DNA of 64,000 bases, taken from Ohessyouella blattaphilus. Its GTDB lineage: Bacteria; Bacillota; Clostridia; Lachnospirales; Lachnospiraceae. Location: NCBI RefSeq assembly GCF_024721265.1, contig NZ_JAMXOC010000006.1, forward strand, positions 60,473 through 124,472, read 5' to 3'. Of the stretch, positions 25,842 to 34,379 are shown piece after piece. The notes under the pieces were generated by a model. It was given only the letters and a program-made list of their open reading frames with translations, was not told the DNA's origin and did no database searches. Made by a program: the position numbers and the translations under genes. The number at the start of each line of letters is the position of its first letter. Positions within the stretch are counted from its first letter, which is position 1.

Positions 25842-26852
25842 TTAAAACAGGAACTGAAGCGCATTAAACAGATAGCCAATAATGATAATACCCGCTGTGC
25901 AAATTCCGATAAATAGCGCTAGTAGCTTCGGTTTTACCGCTTTACTTAGCATAATCATTGATGGTAGCGACAGCGTTGTGACACCCATCATAAAGGATAG
26001 AACAGTACCAAGACCCACCCCTTTTGCATACAGGGCTTCAGCAATCGGAATAGTCCCAAATATATCCGCATACATAGGTATACCAATAACGCTAGCAATA
26101 ACGACCGAAAATGGATTGCCGTCACCAAGAACCGCTTGAATAAAACTAGCAGGGATAACATTGTGTATCAATGCACCAACCCCAACACCGATAAAAATAT
26201 ATGGAGCAACCTTTTTTACCGTATCAAGTAATTGGTCTTTAGCAAAAACCACCCTATCTTGTCGTGATAAATCTGGTGAACTAGTATCGATGTTGCCAGC
26301 AGTCTTTACAAAATCCTGTACATACTTCTCCATATGCATTTTTTCAATAAAGGTTCCGCCGATTATTGCTAGTATTAAACCTACTACAACATAGGCAACA
26401 GCGATCGGCGCACCGAAAATACTCATAAGCAAAACCAAAGAGCCAAGATCAACCATTGGCGACGAAATCAAAAATGAAAATGTTACACCAAGCGGCAACC
26501 CTGCACTCGTAAAGCCTATAAATAGTGGTATTGACGAACAAGAGCAAAAAGGCGTCACCGTTCCAAGTAATGCCGCAACTGTATTCGCGCCAATGCCGTG
26601 GAATCGCCCAAGTATTTGCTTGCTACGCTCTGGCGGGAAATAGCTTTGAATATACGATATTCCAAAAATCAAAACGGAGAGTAATACAAAAATCTTTATA
26701 GTGTCATAAATGAAAAACTGAATACCGCCCCCTAGCCAACCAGATAGATCAAGTCCTAGTGCAGATAATCCCATTCCAATAGCATCATTCAACCATCTCA
26801 TTCCCAATATTTGGCTTTGAAAAAAATCCCAAACTGCCTTTATTACTTGCAT
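25842..26852 (-). CDS. DUF318/ArsP-like permease
   Basis: 336 residues from ATG 26852, preceded by GGGAGGG at seven bases. About eight to ten membrane segments. The hallmark VTPFCSCSSIPLFIGF carries a CxC pair in a membrane helix, and the second half repeats a related motif (IPMYADIFGTIPIAEAL). The ArsP branch exports trivalent organoarsenicals; others are of unknown use. The location between arsR and acr3 supports an arsenic role. Confidence 0.88.
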   Translation of the reverse strand: MQVIKAVWDFFQSQILGMRWLNDAIGMGLSALGLDLSGWLGGGIQFFIYDTIKIFVLLSVLIFGISYIQSYFPPERSKQILGRFHGIGANTVAALLGTVTPFCSCSSIPLFIGFTSAGLPLGVTFSFLISSPMVDLGSLVLLMSIFGAPIAVAYVVVGLILAIIGGTFIEKMHMEKYVQDFVKTAGNIDTSSPDLSRQDRVVFAKDQLLDTVKKVAPYIFIGVGVGALIHNVIPASFIQAVLGDGNPFSVVIASVIGIPMYADIFGTIPIAEALYAKGVGLGTVLSFMMGVTTLSLPSMIMLSKAVKPKLLALFIGICTAGIIIIGYLFNALQFLF

Positions 26853-26873
26853 AAATTTTCCCTCCCTATTTAT

Positions 26874-26901
26874 ATATCGACACATCTAAATTCGTCGATA
26901 T
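26874..26901. promoter_or_regulatory. second ArsR-type operator, between arsR and the permease
   Basis: ATATCGAC (26874-26881) and GTCGATAT (26894-26901) form a perfect 8-bp inverted repeat with a 12-base spacer. The half-site is the same as in the arsR promoter operator. Confidence 0.6.
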
Positions 26902-26917
26902 GATGTTTAAAAAATAA

Positions 26918-27220
26918 CTAGCATTTTGATGCCGAAGCGTCCGGATTTAGCGTTGTTATAGCGTCCAGAACTTCCTTTGCGTACTCCACTCCCCTCGGAT
27001 CAAATGAATAATGAGACCATTTTCCCTCTTTCCGCGCTTGCACAATCCCGCTGTCGCATAAAATCTTCATATGGTGCGATAAAGTGGGTTGTCCTATCTC
27101 TAGTTCCGCCAACAAGTGACATGCACATTTTTCACCGTTCTGCAATAAACCTAGGACCTTTAAACGATTAGGGTCACACAACGCTTTGAAAATCCTTGCA
27201 TGTTTTTCATTTTCAGTCAT
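26918..27220 (-). CDS. arsR: ArsR/SmtB family metalloregulator
   Basis: 100 residues with a winged helix-turn-helix; the recognition helix region is GQPTLSHHMKILCDSG. The metal-sensing cysteines are C-A-C in NGEKCACHLLAELE, at the start of helix 3, the position of ArsR(I) sensors. A further Cys ends the protein (SASKC). Without metalloid it represses its own operon; arsenite or antimonite releases it. Operators are visible on both sides of the gene. Confidence 0.95.
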   Translation of the reverse strand: MTENEKHARIFKALCDPNRLKVLGLLQNGEKCACHLLAELEIGQPTLSHHMKILCDSGIVQARKEGKWSHYSFDPRGVEYAKEVLDAITTLNPDASASKC

Positions 27221-27252
27221 TTGGTTTCAACTCCTTTGCTAATGATGATTGT

Positions 27253-27281
27253 ATTATATGCCTCATATCGGTAATTGTCAA
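27253..27281 (-). promoter_or_regulatory. consensus SigA promoter of the arsenic operon
   Basis: TTGACA (27281-27276), a 17-base spacer and TATAAT (27258-27253): both boxes are perfect. Confidence 0.92.
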
Positions 27282-27285
27282 TATG
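27264..27285. promoter_or_regulatory. ArsR operator over the -35 box
   Basis: A 22-bp imperfect inverted repeat from CATATCGG to GTCAATATG covers the -35 box and spacer. It shares the ATATCG half-site with the operator at 26874-26901. Confidence 0.65.
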
Positions 27286-27373
27286 TTTTTTCATAGGCTA
27301 ATGCCCTTCATTCTACGACGTGCTGCGGCACTCGAAACACTTTGTGTTCCTCGTTCGCGGGCTAGCGCCCTAT

Positions 27374-27434
27374 AGAAAGAGAGAAATGAACCCGTGATTG
27401 TGCAAGCACATCACGGGTTCATTTCTCTCTTTCT
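27374..27434. terminator. 61-bp near-perfect hairpin after tRNA-Pro
   Basis: The left arm (27374-27397) and right arm (27411-27434) are fully complementary over 24 bases, with 5 more pairs (TGTGC/GCACA) inside and one bulge. A purine-rich left arm and pyrimidine-rich right arm in both directions resemble a bidirectional terminator for tRNA-Pro, but a long clean U-run is missing. The 27286-27373 stretch beside it holds only small palindromes and no gene. Confidence 0.5.
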
Positions 27435-27459
27435 GCACGTCTTATAGCTTACGCGTAAG

Positions 27460-27534
27460 TCGGGGTAACAGGATTCGAACCTGCGACCTCACGGCCCCCA
27501 GCCGTGCGCTCTAACCAAACTGAGCCATACCCCG
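27460..27534 (-). tRNA. tRNA-Pro(GGG)
   Basis: The cloverleaf folds on the minus strand: acceptor CGGGGTA/TACCCCG, D-arm GCTCAGTTTGGTTAGAGC, anticodon loop CTGGGGG (GGG) between CACGG and CCGTG, and T-arm GGTTCGAATCC. The discriminator base is A, and CCA is not encoded. It borders the arsenic operon. Confidence 0.95.
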
Positions 27535-27613
27535 CTAAAAGCTATTATATTGAAAGTTAGATGGAAATGCAACAACTTTTCGTGTAAGATGTGAAGAAAA
27601 GGAGGGTGTACTT

Positions 27614-28426
27614 GTGAAAACTATTATAATTGGACCAAATGGTCAGATGGGGAGATATATTACCGCTTGTGTTAAACAAACGGATGGCCTTATACCTTAC
27701 GCAGGTGTAGGCCGAAAAGGTGCAGCCTATATCGGTAAGGATTTGGGGACTGTGGCTATGCTAGGCGAAACCATAGGGGTGCCTGTTGTGGACAATCTTG
27801 AAGACGTTATCGAGAACGCCGATGTAATTATTGACTTTTCAACTAGGGAAACCTCTCTTGAAGTGCTTGCTCTGGCTGTAAAATATAAAACACCCTTAGT
27901 CTGTGGCACGACTGGCTTTAGTGAATGCGAGAAAGAGAAGTTCTACCAAGCGGCAATGACTATTCCTCTCCTCTACGCGGCTAACACTTCGAAATTAGTT
28001 AACATTATGAAAGAGCTTTTGAGAGTGGTTACCGAAACCCTAAAAGAGGAAACGGATATTGAAATTGTCGAGATGCATGACCGTAATAAAAAGGATGCCC
28101 CTAGCGGCACTGCCAAGGATTTAGGTGAAGTGATTGCCGGCGCTCTTAAAAAGGAGCTAAACGATATTGCTCGTTACGAAAAGGAAGGAATTTCACCTAG
28201 AGAAGAGGGCTCTCTGCGTTTTCACAGTATGCGTATGGGCAATGTTGCTAGCAGCCACAGCGTCTACTTCGGTTGCCTTGGTGAGCGCTTGGAAATCACT
28301 CATCACGCCTATAGTTTCGAATGCTTCGCCAGAGGTGCCTGCGACTGCGCCCTTTTCCTAAAGGGCAAAAATCCTGGCTACTATACGATTGCGGATGCCT
28401 TACAACTGGGAAGTACCGATGTCTAA
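27614..28426 (+). CDS. dapB: 4-hydroxy-tetrahydrodipicolinate reductase
   Basis: 270 residues, full length. Motifs are the nucleotide loop IIGPNGQMGRYI (GxxGxMG), CGTTGFSECE, and the catalytic MHDRNKKDAPSGTA. It reduces the dihydrodipicolinate intermediate of lysine and diaminopimelate synthesis. GTG start with GGAGGG seven bases upstream. It overlaps folT by eight bases, an unusual partner; dapA is not nearby. Confidence 0.95.
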   Translation: MKTIIIGPNGQMGRYITACVKQTDGLIPYAGVGRKGAAYIGKDLGTVAMLGETIGVPVVDNLEDVIENADVIIDFSTRETSLEVLALAVKYKTPLVCGTTGFSECEKEKFYQAAMTIPLLYAANTSKLVNIMKELLRVVTETLKEETDIEIVEMHDRNKKDAPSGTAKDLGEVIAGALKKELNDIARYEKEGISPREEGSLRFHSMRMGNVASSHSVYFGCLGERLEITHHAYSFECFARGACDCALFLKGKNPGYYTIADALQLGSTDV

Positions 28427-28934
28427 GCGCCGTGATAATATCAAAAAACTTGTAACCTTAGGGATTTTAAGCGGCATGGAGATTATTCTTTCTCGCTTCT
28501 TTTCCATTGCCGCTTGGAATCTTAAAATTGGCTTGAGTTTTCTTCCTGTGACTGCTGCCGCTGTTATTTACGGTCCTCTTTACGCTGGCTTAGTAGGTGC
28601 CTTCGGCGATTTAATCGGCGCTCTCCTATTTCCTATCGGGGCTTATTTCCCCGGCTTTACGCTGACAGCCTTCTTAACTGGCTGGGTCTTTGGCCTCTTG
28701 CTCGCCAAGCGCCAAACCTTACCACGCATTATCGGAGCTGTACTGGTTAATCAACTACTGCTCAGTCTCCTTCTGAATAGCTTTTGGATATCTATCTTGT
28801 ATGGCTCGCCGTATTTGGCTTTATTACAGACGCGAATCATCCAGTGTTTGATTATGATACCGGTACAGATTGTTCTCATCGCTTCGATGAACAAGCTAAT
28901 CAAAATATACAAACAGAAAGGACGTCTATCATGA
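28419..28934 (+). CDS. folT: folate-type ECF transporter S component
   Basis: 171 residues from ATG 28419, inside the end of dapB, with GGGAAG upstream. Six membrane helices. The central GPLYAGLVGAFGDLIGALLF and YFPGFTLTAFLTGWVFGLLL motifs are those of FolT, which captures folates for the shared EcfAAT energising module, not encoded in this window. No THF riboswitch is visible before dapB-folT. The genome thus keeps both folate uptake and synthesis. Confidence 0.88.
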   Translation: MSKRRDNIKKLVTLGILSGMEIILSRFFSIAAWNLKIGLSFLPVTAAAVIYGPLYAGLVGAFGDLIGALLFPIGAYFPGFTLTAFLTGWVFGLLLAKRQTLPRIIGAVLVNQLLLSLLLNSFWISILYGSPYLALLQTRIIQCLIMIPVQIVLIASMNKLIKIYKQKGRLS

Positions 28935-29611
28935 TTACCGAGAACGAAACCAAACAATTGAAAGACCATTTACCTTTTTGGAATCATCTAAGTGCCGCTG
29001 AAAAAGACTTAATACTAGAAACGGCCGTTTTATACAACCACGAAAAAGGGACCCTTATACACGGTCCCTATTACGAATGCATCGGACTTATCTACGTCCA
29101 AAAAGGCACCCTGCGAGTATATATTCTCTCCGAAGACGGCCGAGAGGTTACTCTCTTTCGCATTCAAGAAGGCGAAGCAACCGTAATGGGAGCTGGCTGT
29201 GTACTTCACGATATCTCTTATGACGTCTATATCGAAGCTGCTACCGACTGCGAACTTATCCAAGTAAATAACGCCGCTTTCGCTAAAATTCTCGCCGAAA
29301 ACATCTATGTAGAAGCCTTCAGCTACAAGATGTCCACCGCGTCACTAGCAGATGCGATGTGGACCTTACAGCAAGTACTTTTTCTAAGCTTTGACAAGCG
29401 CCTCGCCATCTTCCTTCTTGATGAAGCAAACGCTACCGGAACCACCACTATCAAAATGACGCAAGAAGAAATCGCCAAGCTTACCGGCAGCGCCAGGGAG
29501 GTAGTCTCGCGCATGCTTAACTACTTCGCCTCTGAAGGCTACGTAGAACTAGGCCGCGGAGTGGTTCATCTAGTAAATAAAGGTGCACTTAAAGAATTGG
29601 TGATGGATTAG
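28931..29611 (+). CDS. Crp/Fnr family transcriptional regulator
   Basis: 226 residues from ATG 28931, which overlaps the folT stop (ATGA) and has AAAGGA upstream. Residues about 20-140 form a cyclic-nucleotide-binding-like barrel (CIGLIYVQKGTLRVYILSED), and the C-terminus is a helix-turn-helix (MTQEEIAKLTGSAREVVSRML). There is no N-terminal four-Cys cluster, so it is not a classic Fnr; the ligand is unknown. Co-transcription with dapB and folT is suggested by overlaps only. Confidence 0.9.
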   Translation: MITENETKQLKDHLPFWNHLSAAEKDLILETAVLYNHEKGTLIHGPYYECIGLIYVQKGTLRVYILSEDGREVTLFRIQEGEATVMGAGCVLHDISYDVYIEAATDCELIQVNNAAFAKILAENIYVEAFSYKMSTASLADAMWTLQQVLFLSFDKRLAIFLLDEANATGTTTIKMTQEEIAKLTGSAREVVSRMLNYFASEGYVELGRGVVHLVNKGALKELVMD

Positions 29612-29632
29612 CGTATAAATAAAACTGTAACC

Positions 29633-29678
29633 AAAAAAGAGGTCTGCCCCAGCTTTCGGAGCAAACCTCTTGTGTTTT
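29633..29678. terminator. bidirectional terminator between crp-like gene and trxA
   Basis: AAGAGGT (29637-29643) pairs with ACCTCTT (29665-29671), with further pairing inside. U-rich tracts follow on both strands (TGTGTTTTTT on plus, TTTTTTGG on minus). Confidence 0.75.
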
Positions 29679-29987
29679 TTATTTTAACATATCCAAAATA
29701 GCATCTTTCGACTTCGCACCAACTTCGCGCTTAGCTGCTTTACCGTCCTTAAATACAATCATGGTCGGAATCGACATTACCCGATACTCTTTTGCTAGTT
29801 CCGGTTGCTCATCTACGTTTACCTTGCAAATCTTCGCATCCGTCACTTCTTCACCTAGTTCGTCTAAAATAGGACCTACCATCTGACAAGGACCACACCA
29901 AGTTGCCCAAAAGTCTACTAAGACTGGTTTGTCGAATTTAAGTACCTCTGCTTCAAAATTATCTTTTGTTAAATGTAATACTGCCAT
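29679..29987 (-). CDS. trxA: thioredoxin
   Basis: 102 residues, full length. The active site is WCGPC (FWATWCGPCQMVG), with the buried Asp in VLVDFWA and the cis-Pro loop MSIPTMIVFKDG. It is the general cytoplasmic disulfide reductase. AAAGGGG precedes the start, and an extended -10 promoter lies upstream. Confidence 0.96.
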   Translation of the reverse strand: MAVLHLTKDNFEAEVLKFDKPVLVDFWATWCGPCQMVGPILDELGEEVTDAKICKVNVDEQPELAKEYRVMSIPTMIVFKDGKAAKREVGAKSKDAILDMLK

Positions 29988-30035
29988 AATATTTACCCCT
30001 TTCTGGTGATGTAATTACTGCTTACTATGAATACA

Positions 30036-30044
30036 ATTATAGCA
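30036..30044 (-). promoter_or_regulatory. extended -10 promoter of trxA
   Basis: TGC-TATAAT on the minus strand (30044-30036). No good -35 box is seen 16-18 bases upstream, which fits an extended -10 promoter. Confidence 0.55.
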
Positions 30045-30079
30045 CTTCTTTGTGTTCTATCTGTGATAAGGTCACACTC

Positions 30080-31096
30080 CTAATTAAACCCGATAATTCG
30101 GCGAACCACACTGTACACCATACTGGATATACGCCGTCCCGATTTCCCTGGGATATTCATCGTTTCCCCAAGGATTCCATGACGAATCCTAAAGTAGGTT
30201 TTCCGGTCCTTACGGCGCAAGTACTTCCATAATTCTCTCTTTTTCTTTAAATTTTCCTCTTTCTTTGAACGAATACATAGAATCGAAGACACCGTCATCA
30301 TTATCGCCAAATAATTAAGCATGTATTTCCGTAGCTTTCGCGGAGTAATATCTTTTAATTCATACATTTTTATCATCGTCTTCGTAACGTATAATTGCTG
30401 ATCTATGCGGCCGATCATCACCTTCTCATTTACGCTCTGGTCTTCCCTACCAATAAAGTAACGGTAAAAGTCAGTATCCACGTAATAAATACTCTTAACG
30501 TGAGGTAATGGCATATAGACGTAGATATTATCTACATAAAAGGTATGTTTTGGCAGTTCCAAGTGAATGTCCTTAAGCAACTGGGTCCGATACATGACTG
30601 AATGCATCAAAATGTACTGATCCAGATGAAAAAGACCAATTTCATCCCAGGTAAACACTTCATCTCTTGGCAGGACATTGCGGTAATGCATAACCTTTTT
30701 ATTTACCATTCCCACCTTTTCGTACACGTAGTTAGAGACAATCATATCCACAATGTCATCGCGGGCAATTAGTTCCTTGATCATATTTAGTAGGCGTAGA
30801 AGGGAATCCTCATTGACCCAGTCATCGCTGTCTACCACTTTATAATACAGACCTGTAGCCTGTTCAAGGCCAGTGTTAACTGCAGAGCCATGTCCACCGT
30901 TTTCCTTATCTACCACTTTAATAATCTCAGGGTGTTTTTCTGCATATTCGTGGGCAATACGCGAGGTCTCATCGACGGAACCATCATTTACAATGATAAT
31001 CTCTACATCCTTACCGCCCGGTAAAATACTCTCGATTGCCTTCTCCATGTAATCCATTGAATTGTAACAAGGAACGGCAAATGATATTAATTTCAT
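30080..31096 (-). CDS. family 2 glycosyltransferase
   Basis: 338 residues. GT-A fold motifs are SFAVPCYNSMDYMEKAI at the start, IIIVNDGSVDET (nucleotide-sugar site) and the metal-binding DSDD near residue 94, followed by acceptor-side helices. No membrane helix, so it acts in the cytosol, probably on cell-wall or surface polysaccharide. It stands alone, so the sugar and acceptor cannot be inferred. Confidence 0.9.
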   Translation of the reverse strand: MKLISFAVPCYNSMDYMEKAIESILPGGKDVEIIIVNDGSVDETSRIAHEYAEKHPEIIKVVDKENGGHGSAVNTGLEQATGLYYKVVDSDDWVNEDSLLRLLNMIKELIARDDIVDMIVSNYVYEKVGMVNKKVMHYRNVLPRDEVFTWDEIGLFHLDQYILMHSVMYRTQLLKDIHLELPKHTFYVDNIYVYMPLPHVKSIYYVDTDFYRYFIGREDQSVNEKVMIGRIDQQLYVTKTMIKMYELKDITPRKLRKYMLNYLAIMMTVSSILCIRSKKEENLKKKRELWKYLRRKDRKTYFRIRHGILGETMNIPGKSGRRISSMVYSVVRRIIGFN

Positions 31097-31175
31097 AAAA
31101 ACTCCTCTTTATTCAAATTATGCTCTCTTTCACAGTACGATTATAAGGTATTTCCCGTAAAAATGCCATTGTTTG

Positions 31176-31204
31176 TTTCCAAACTACCCTTTTTCTGATA
31201 TAGT
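31176..31204 (+). promoter_or_regulatory. promoter of the first PPi-PFK gene
   Basis: TTTCCA (31176-31181), a 17-base spacer ending in TGA, and TATAGT (31199-31204). Confidence 0.55.
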
Positions 31205-31243
31205 ATCATGTAGTAATTATTAGGATTTAGGAGGAGGAAAGAA

Positions 31244-32467
31244 ATGGCAAAAAATATGATTATTGGTCAATCAGGCGGTCCTACCGCGGTAATTAATTCC
31301 AGCTTATACGGTGCGGTTAAGCAAGCCCTTAAGCGGAATGATAAGATTGACAAAGTGTATGGAATGGTAAATGGTGTGGAAGGGCTAAAGGACGGAAACT
31401 ATATAGATTTAACAGCCCTAGCTGATACAACGGAACTAGAACTTCTTCGTACTACCCCAGGCGCATATCTCGGTTCTTGTCGCTTTAAGCTTCCAGAAAG
31501 CTTAGAGGATGAAGTCTATCCATTACTGTTCAAGCGCTTCGAAGAGTTAAATATCGGTTACTTCTTCTATATCGGCGGTAATGATTCTATGGATAGCGTT
31601 AGTAAGCTCTCTCGCTATGCCGAGCAAATAAATAGCGACGTTCGCTTTATCGGTATTCCTAAGACCGTTGATAACGACTTAGTAAACACCGACCACACTC
31701 CTGGCTTTGGTAGCGCCGCTAAATACGTAGCTACTGTTGTTCGTGAAATCAGCATTGATGCTTCTGTTTACGATAACAAAACGTCTGTAACCATTGTCGA
31801 AATCATGGGACGTCACGCTGGTTGGTTAACGGCCGCTAGCGCGCTAGCAAGAAGAGAACTTGGTGATAATCCTGTGCTTATCTATCTTCCCGAAGCCGCC
31901 TTTGATCAAGATGCCTTCGTTGAAAAGGTGAAAGAAGCACTAAAAACCACCTCTAACTTAGTCATCTGTATCTCGGAAGGAATTAACGATGGCAAAGGCA
32001 CCTTTATCTGTGAACTTGGAAGCGCTGTTAGTACTGATGCGTTCGGTCACAAAATGCTAGCTGGCTCTGGAAAATACTTAGAAAACCTACTAAAGGATAA
32101 GCTTGGTATTAAAGTACGCTCCATCGAGCTTAACGTTCCTCAAAGATGTGCCAGTGCTCACCTTTCTGAAACCGACGTTCGTGAAGCTGCTGGCGCTGGT
32201 GCCTATGGCGTTAATGCCGCTCTCGAGGGAGAAACCGGTAAAATGATCGCCTTCCGCAGAGAAAGTGACACTCCCTACGTGATTACTTACGGCGTAGAAG
32301 ACGTTAACTTAATTTGTAACGAAGAAAAAGGCGTTCCCGCTGATTGGATTATCAATGATGGTTCTGATGTTAGTGAAGAATTCATTAGCTATGCTAAGCC
32401 TTTGGTTCAAGGCGACGTGGTAATTCCTAAAGATGAAGGTCTACCGATGTTTGCCTATCGGAAGTAA
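31244..32467 (+). CDS. pfp: pyrophosphate-dependent 6-phosphofructokinase
   Basis: 407 residues. The PPi-type signature is clear: GGNDSMD at residues 111-117 has Asp where ATP-PFKs have Gly (GGDGS), and PKTVDND has Lys where ATP enzymes have Gly. TPGFGSAAKY and MGRHAGWL are the sugar-phosphate motifs. It phosphorylates fructose 6-phosphate with PPi, reversibly. AGGAGGAGG precedes the start. A paralog with the same signatures lies at 35941-37203. Confidence 0.93.
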   Translation: MAKNMIIGQSGGPTAVINSSLYGAVKQALKRNDKIDKVYGMVNGVEGLKDGNYIDLTALADTTELELLRTTPGAYLGSCRFKLPESLEDEVYPLLFKRFEELNIGYFFYIGGNDSMDSVSKLSRYAEQINSDVRFIGIPKTVDNDLVNTDHTPGFGSAAKYVATVVREISIDASVYDNKTSVTIVEIMGRHAGWLTAASALARRELGDNPVLIYLPEAAFDQDAFVEKVKEALKTTSNLVICISEGINDGKGTFICELGSAVSTDAFGHKMLAGSGKYLENLLKDKLGIKVRSIELNVPQRCASAHLSETDVREAAGAGAYGVNAALEGETGKMIAFRRESDTPYVITYGVEDVNLICNEEKGVPADWIINDGSDVSEEFISYAKPLVQGDVVIPKDEGLPMFAYRK

Positions 32468-32613
32468 TAAATATTTATCTTCAAATAGTTCATAAAACGT
32501 TCATTTAAAAAACATTTTTATGTAACAGATGGGTGGTAGAATTTGTTTAAGTTAGAAAAAAGAAATTCAATTTACGAAATTATCGTTTTACTAGCTTGAA
32601 ACTTTTTCATATA

Positions 32614-32640
32614 ATGCCGAGTGCACTTTGCACTCGGCAT
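32614..32640. terminator. hairpin between pfp and the Ig-like gene
   Basis: A perfect 12-bp stem (ATGCCGAGTGCA and its complement) with a 3-base loop, between convergent genes. U-runs are poor on both strands, so termination is likely but not certain. The rest of the 181-base gap is AT-rich without a visible gene. Confidence 0.55.
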
Positions 32641-32648
32641 CCTCCCAT

Positions 32649-34379
32649 TTAGGGAGCTTTTTTTCGTAATAGAAACCACAGTCCACCTGCTAAAAGGGGG
32701 ATTAGTAATAGCACTAGCTGGCGTTCTTGTTCCGGTTCTGCCTCTGTCGTAGATACCGATTCAGAGGCAGCTTTTTTTACGTCTGCTTTTGGTTTCGTGC
32801 TAGGCTTTCCTAGAATCCTTGTAATCAATGAGGGTTTCTCGGTAATCGCAAAATGCACCTTTGTTTCGGCTTCATTTCCGGCATAATCGATAGCCTTTGC
32901 AAGCAGTTCATATTCGCCTACCTCTTCAACCACCATTTCTCCCATATTCCCTAAAGGCAACGAACTACCATTTAAATAGATCTCCGTAAGCACATCCGGA
33001 GCGCCTACACTTACCGAAAAGCTTCCTTGCTCTTGATACTCGCCTTCATCTTCCACCCCAGTTATCACAATCATCGGGGCTGTATTATCAATGACGAAGC
33101 GAGCCGAGACGAACGCCATATTGCCGCCCGCATCCGTCGCCCGCACTTCAAAGTAATGCCGCCCTTCTTCGCGTTCCACCTGTGATTGTCGGTACAAATG
33201 CCCGTCAAAAAACATATCATAAGTATACGAGGTGAAGTCCTCGATAAAATCCTTGCCTTCGTAAGCAAAGCTAAACTGCTGAAAATAGCTCCCTTCCATT
33301 TCCTCTACTTTGCTAATTACCGGATTCTCGCTATCGATGGTGAATCTAAGTCTTTCCTCCGCCACATTTCCCGCCTGATCCGTTCCTCTAAGCTTTATCT
33401 GGTAATGTCCATCTGTATTAAAGCGCTTACTATAGCCTTCCGTAAAGTACCCTTCTTCTCTCATCACCTCAGTGGTCGGACTTTCCTTTTCAATACTGAT
33501 TGTGGCCTCCTCCAAAATATTTTCCTCAGTAACGTAACACTTAAAGTTCACTTCCCCTGCCGTAATCTGACCGTCAGCAATATTTTCAATTACAAACTGC
33601 GGCTTATTTCTATCTAAATACAGATAAGTACTAATAACACTACTATTGCCCGCACGGTCGTAGCCTTTTACCGTTAAGAGCACGCCCGCTCCGCCTAGGG
33701 ACTCCTTTTGAATCGTCAGCTCATCTCTTGGCTCTAGAGTACTTCCGAATAGCTCACCGTCCAGATAATAATCCATGCCTGCAAAGCCACTGCCCTCCTC
33801 GTAAGCTGACACTTGTACCTGAATACTCTCTTGGTACCAGCCACCAAGCTTCTCTTCATTCAAAAATACTAGGCTAGGTGCTTTACTATCGATAAATACT
33901 TCCCACCGACCGTAGGTATCCGCTACCGGCTCTCCTTGATAGAAGGTCCAGATCTCAATCACATTCTCGCCTTCCCTTAGATATTCAGAAAGCGATACCT
34001 CGCCAAGTTCACCAAGGCTCCCTTCGGTAATCATGTTTCCCGTTATCCGGTAGCTGGTTTCACTATGAGGACACTCGTGACTAAGCCATACTTCTGGTAC
34101 GCTTAGGAAATAGCCGTAATTGCCATTCGCGGTATCCATGCGGAAATGATAGGGAACTAATTCCGGCTCTTCCGGTTCTTCCGGCTCTTCTGGCTCCTCT
34201 GGTTCTTCAGGCTCCTCCGGTTCTTCGGGTTCTTCTGGCTCCTGTATACCTCCTGGTTCCTCTCCTTCTATCGGTGCTATCATCTCTCCTGACTCTGCTA
34301 GCGTCACTTTTTCACAGGTGACAAATAATAAGGCAACTGCTAGTAGCAAGCTAAGCCCTCTTCCTAATCTTCGTAACAT
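32649..34379 (-). CDS. secreted membrane-anchored protein with Glu-Pro repeat and Ig-like domains
   Basis: 576 residues. A signal peptide (RRLGRGLSLLLAVALLFV) is followed by about ten PEE/EPE triplets (residues about 45-75), a spacer segment that probably crosses the wall. Four Ig-like beta domains follow, each ending in a repeated form of ATDAGGNMA, GTDQAGNVAEE or AIDYAGNEAE. A basic and Ser/Thr-rich linker leads to a C-terminal membrane helix (VLLLIPLLAGGLWFLL) with KKAP after it. There is no LPxTG motif. The start has AAGGAGG upstream and overlaps the pseudokinase gene by 16 bases. Function unknown; probably a surface binding protein. Confidence 0.8.
   Translation of the reverse strand: MLRRLGRGLSLLLAVALLFVTCEKVTLAESGEMIAPIEGEEPGGIQEPEEPEEPEEPEEPEEPEEPEEPEEPELVPYHFRMDTANGNYGYFLSVPEVWLSHECPHSETSYRITGNMITEGSLGELGEVSLSEYLREGENVIEIWTFYQGEPVADTYGRWEVFIDSKAPSLVFLNEEKLGGWYQESIQVQVSAYEEGSGFAGMDYYLDGELFGSTLEPRDELTIQKESLGGAGVLLTVKGYDRAGNSSVISTYLYLDRNKPQFVIENIADGQITAGEVNFKCYVTEENILEEATISIEKESPTTEVMREEGYFTEGYSKRFNTDGHYQIKLRGTDQAGNVAEERLRFTIDSENPVISKVEEMEGSYFQQFSFAYEGKDFIEDFTSYTYDMFFDGHLYRQSQVEREEGRHYFEVRATDAGGNMAFVSARFVIDNTAPMIVITGVEDEGEYQEQGSFSVSVGAPDVLTEIYLNGSSLPLGNMGEMVVEEVGEYELLAKAIDYAGNEAETKVHFAITEKPSLITRILGKPSTKPKADVKKAASESVSTTEAEPEQERQLVLLLIPLLAGGLWFLLRKKAP

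Noticed and set aside
28784..28930. 49-codon extension of the Crp-like protein
   Set aside because: It lies inside folT in another frame; ATG 28931 with AAAGGA and an ATGA overlap is the natural start.
32513..32526. 14-base match (TTTTTATGTAACAG) to the segment at 52738-52751, as a repeat family
   Set aside because: A match of this length in AT-rich DNA is expected by chance in a 64-kb window, and flanks do not match.
34156..34245. Tandem DNA repeat that could be a satellite or CRISPR-like array
   Set aside because: It is the in-frame coding sequence of the Glu-Pro spacer in a secreted protein; no spacers of unique sequence are present.
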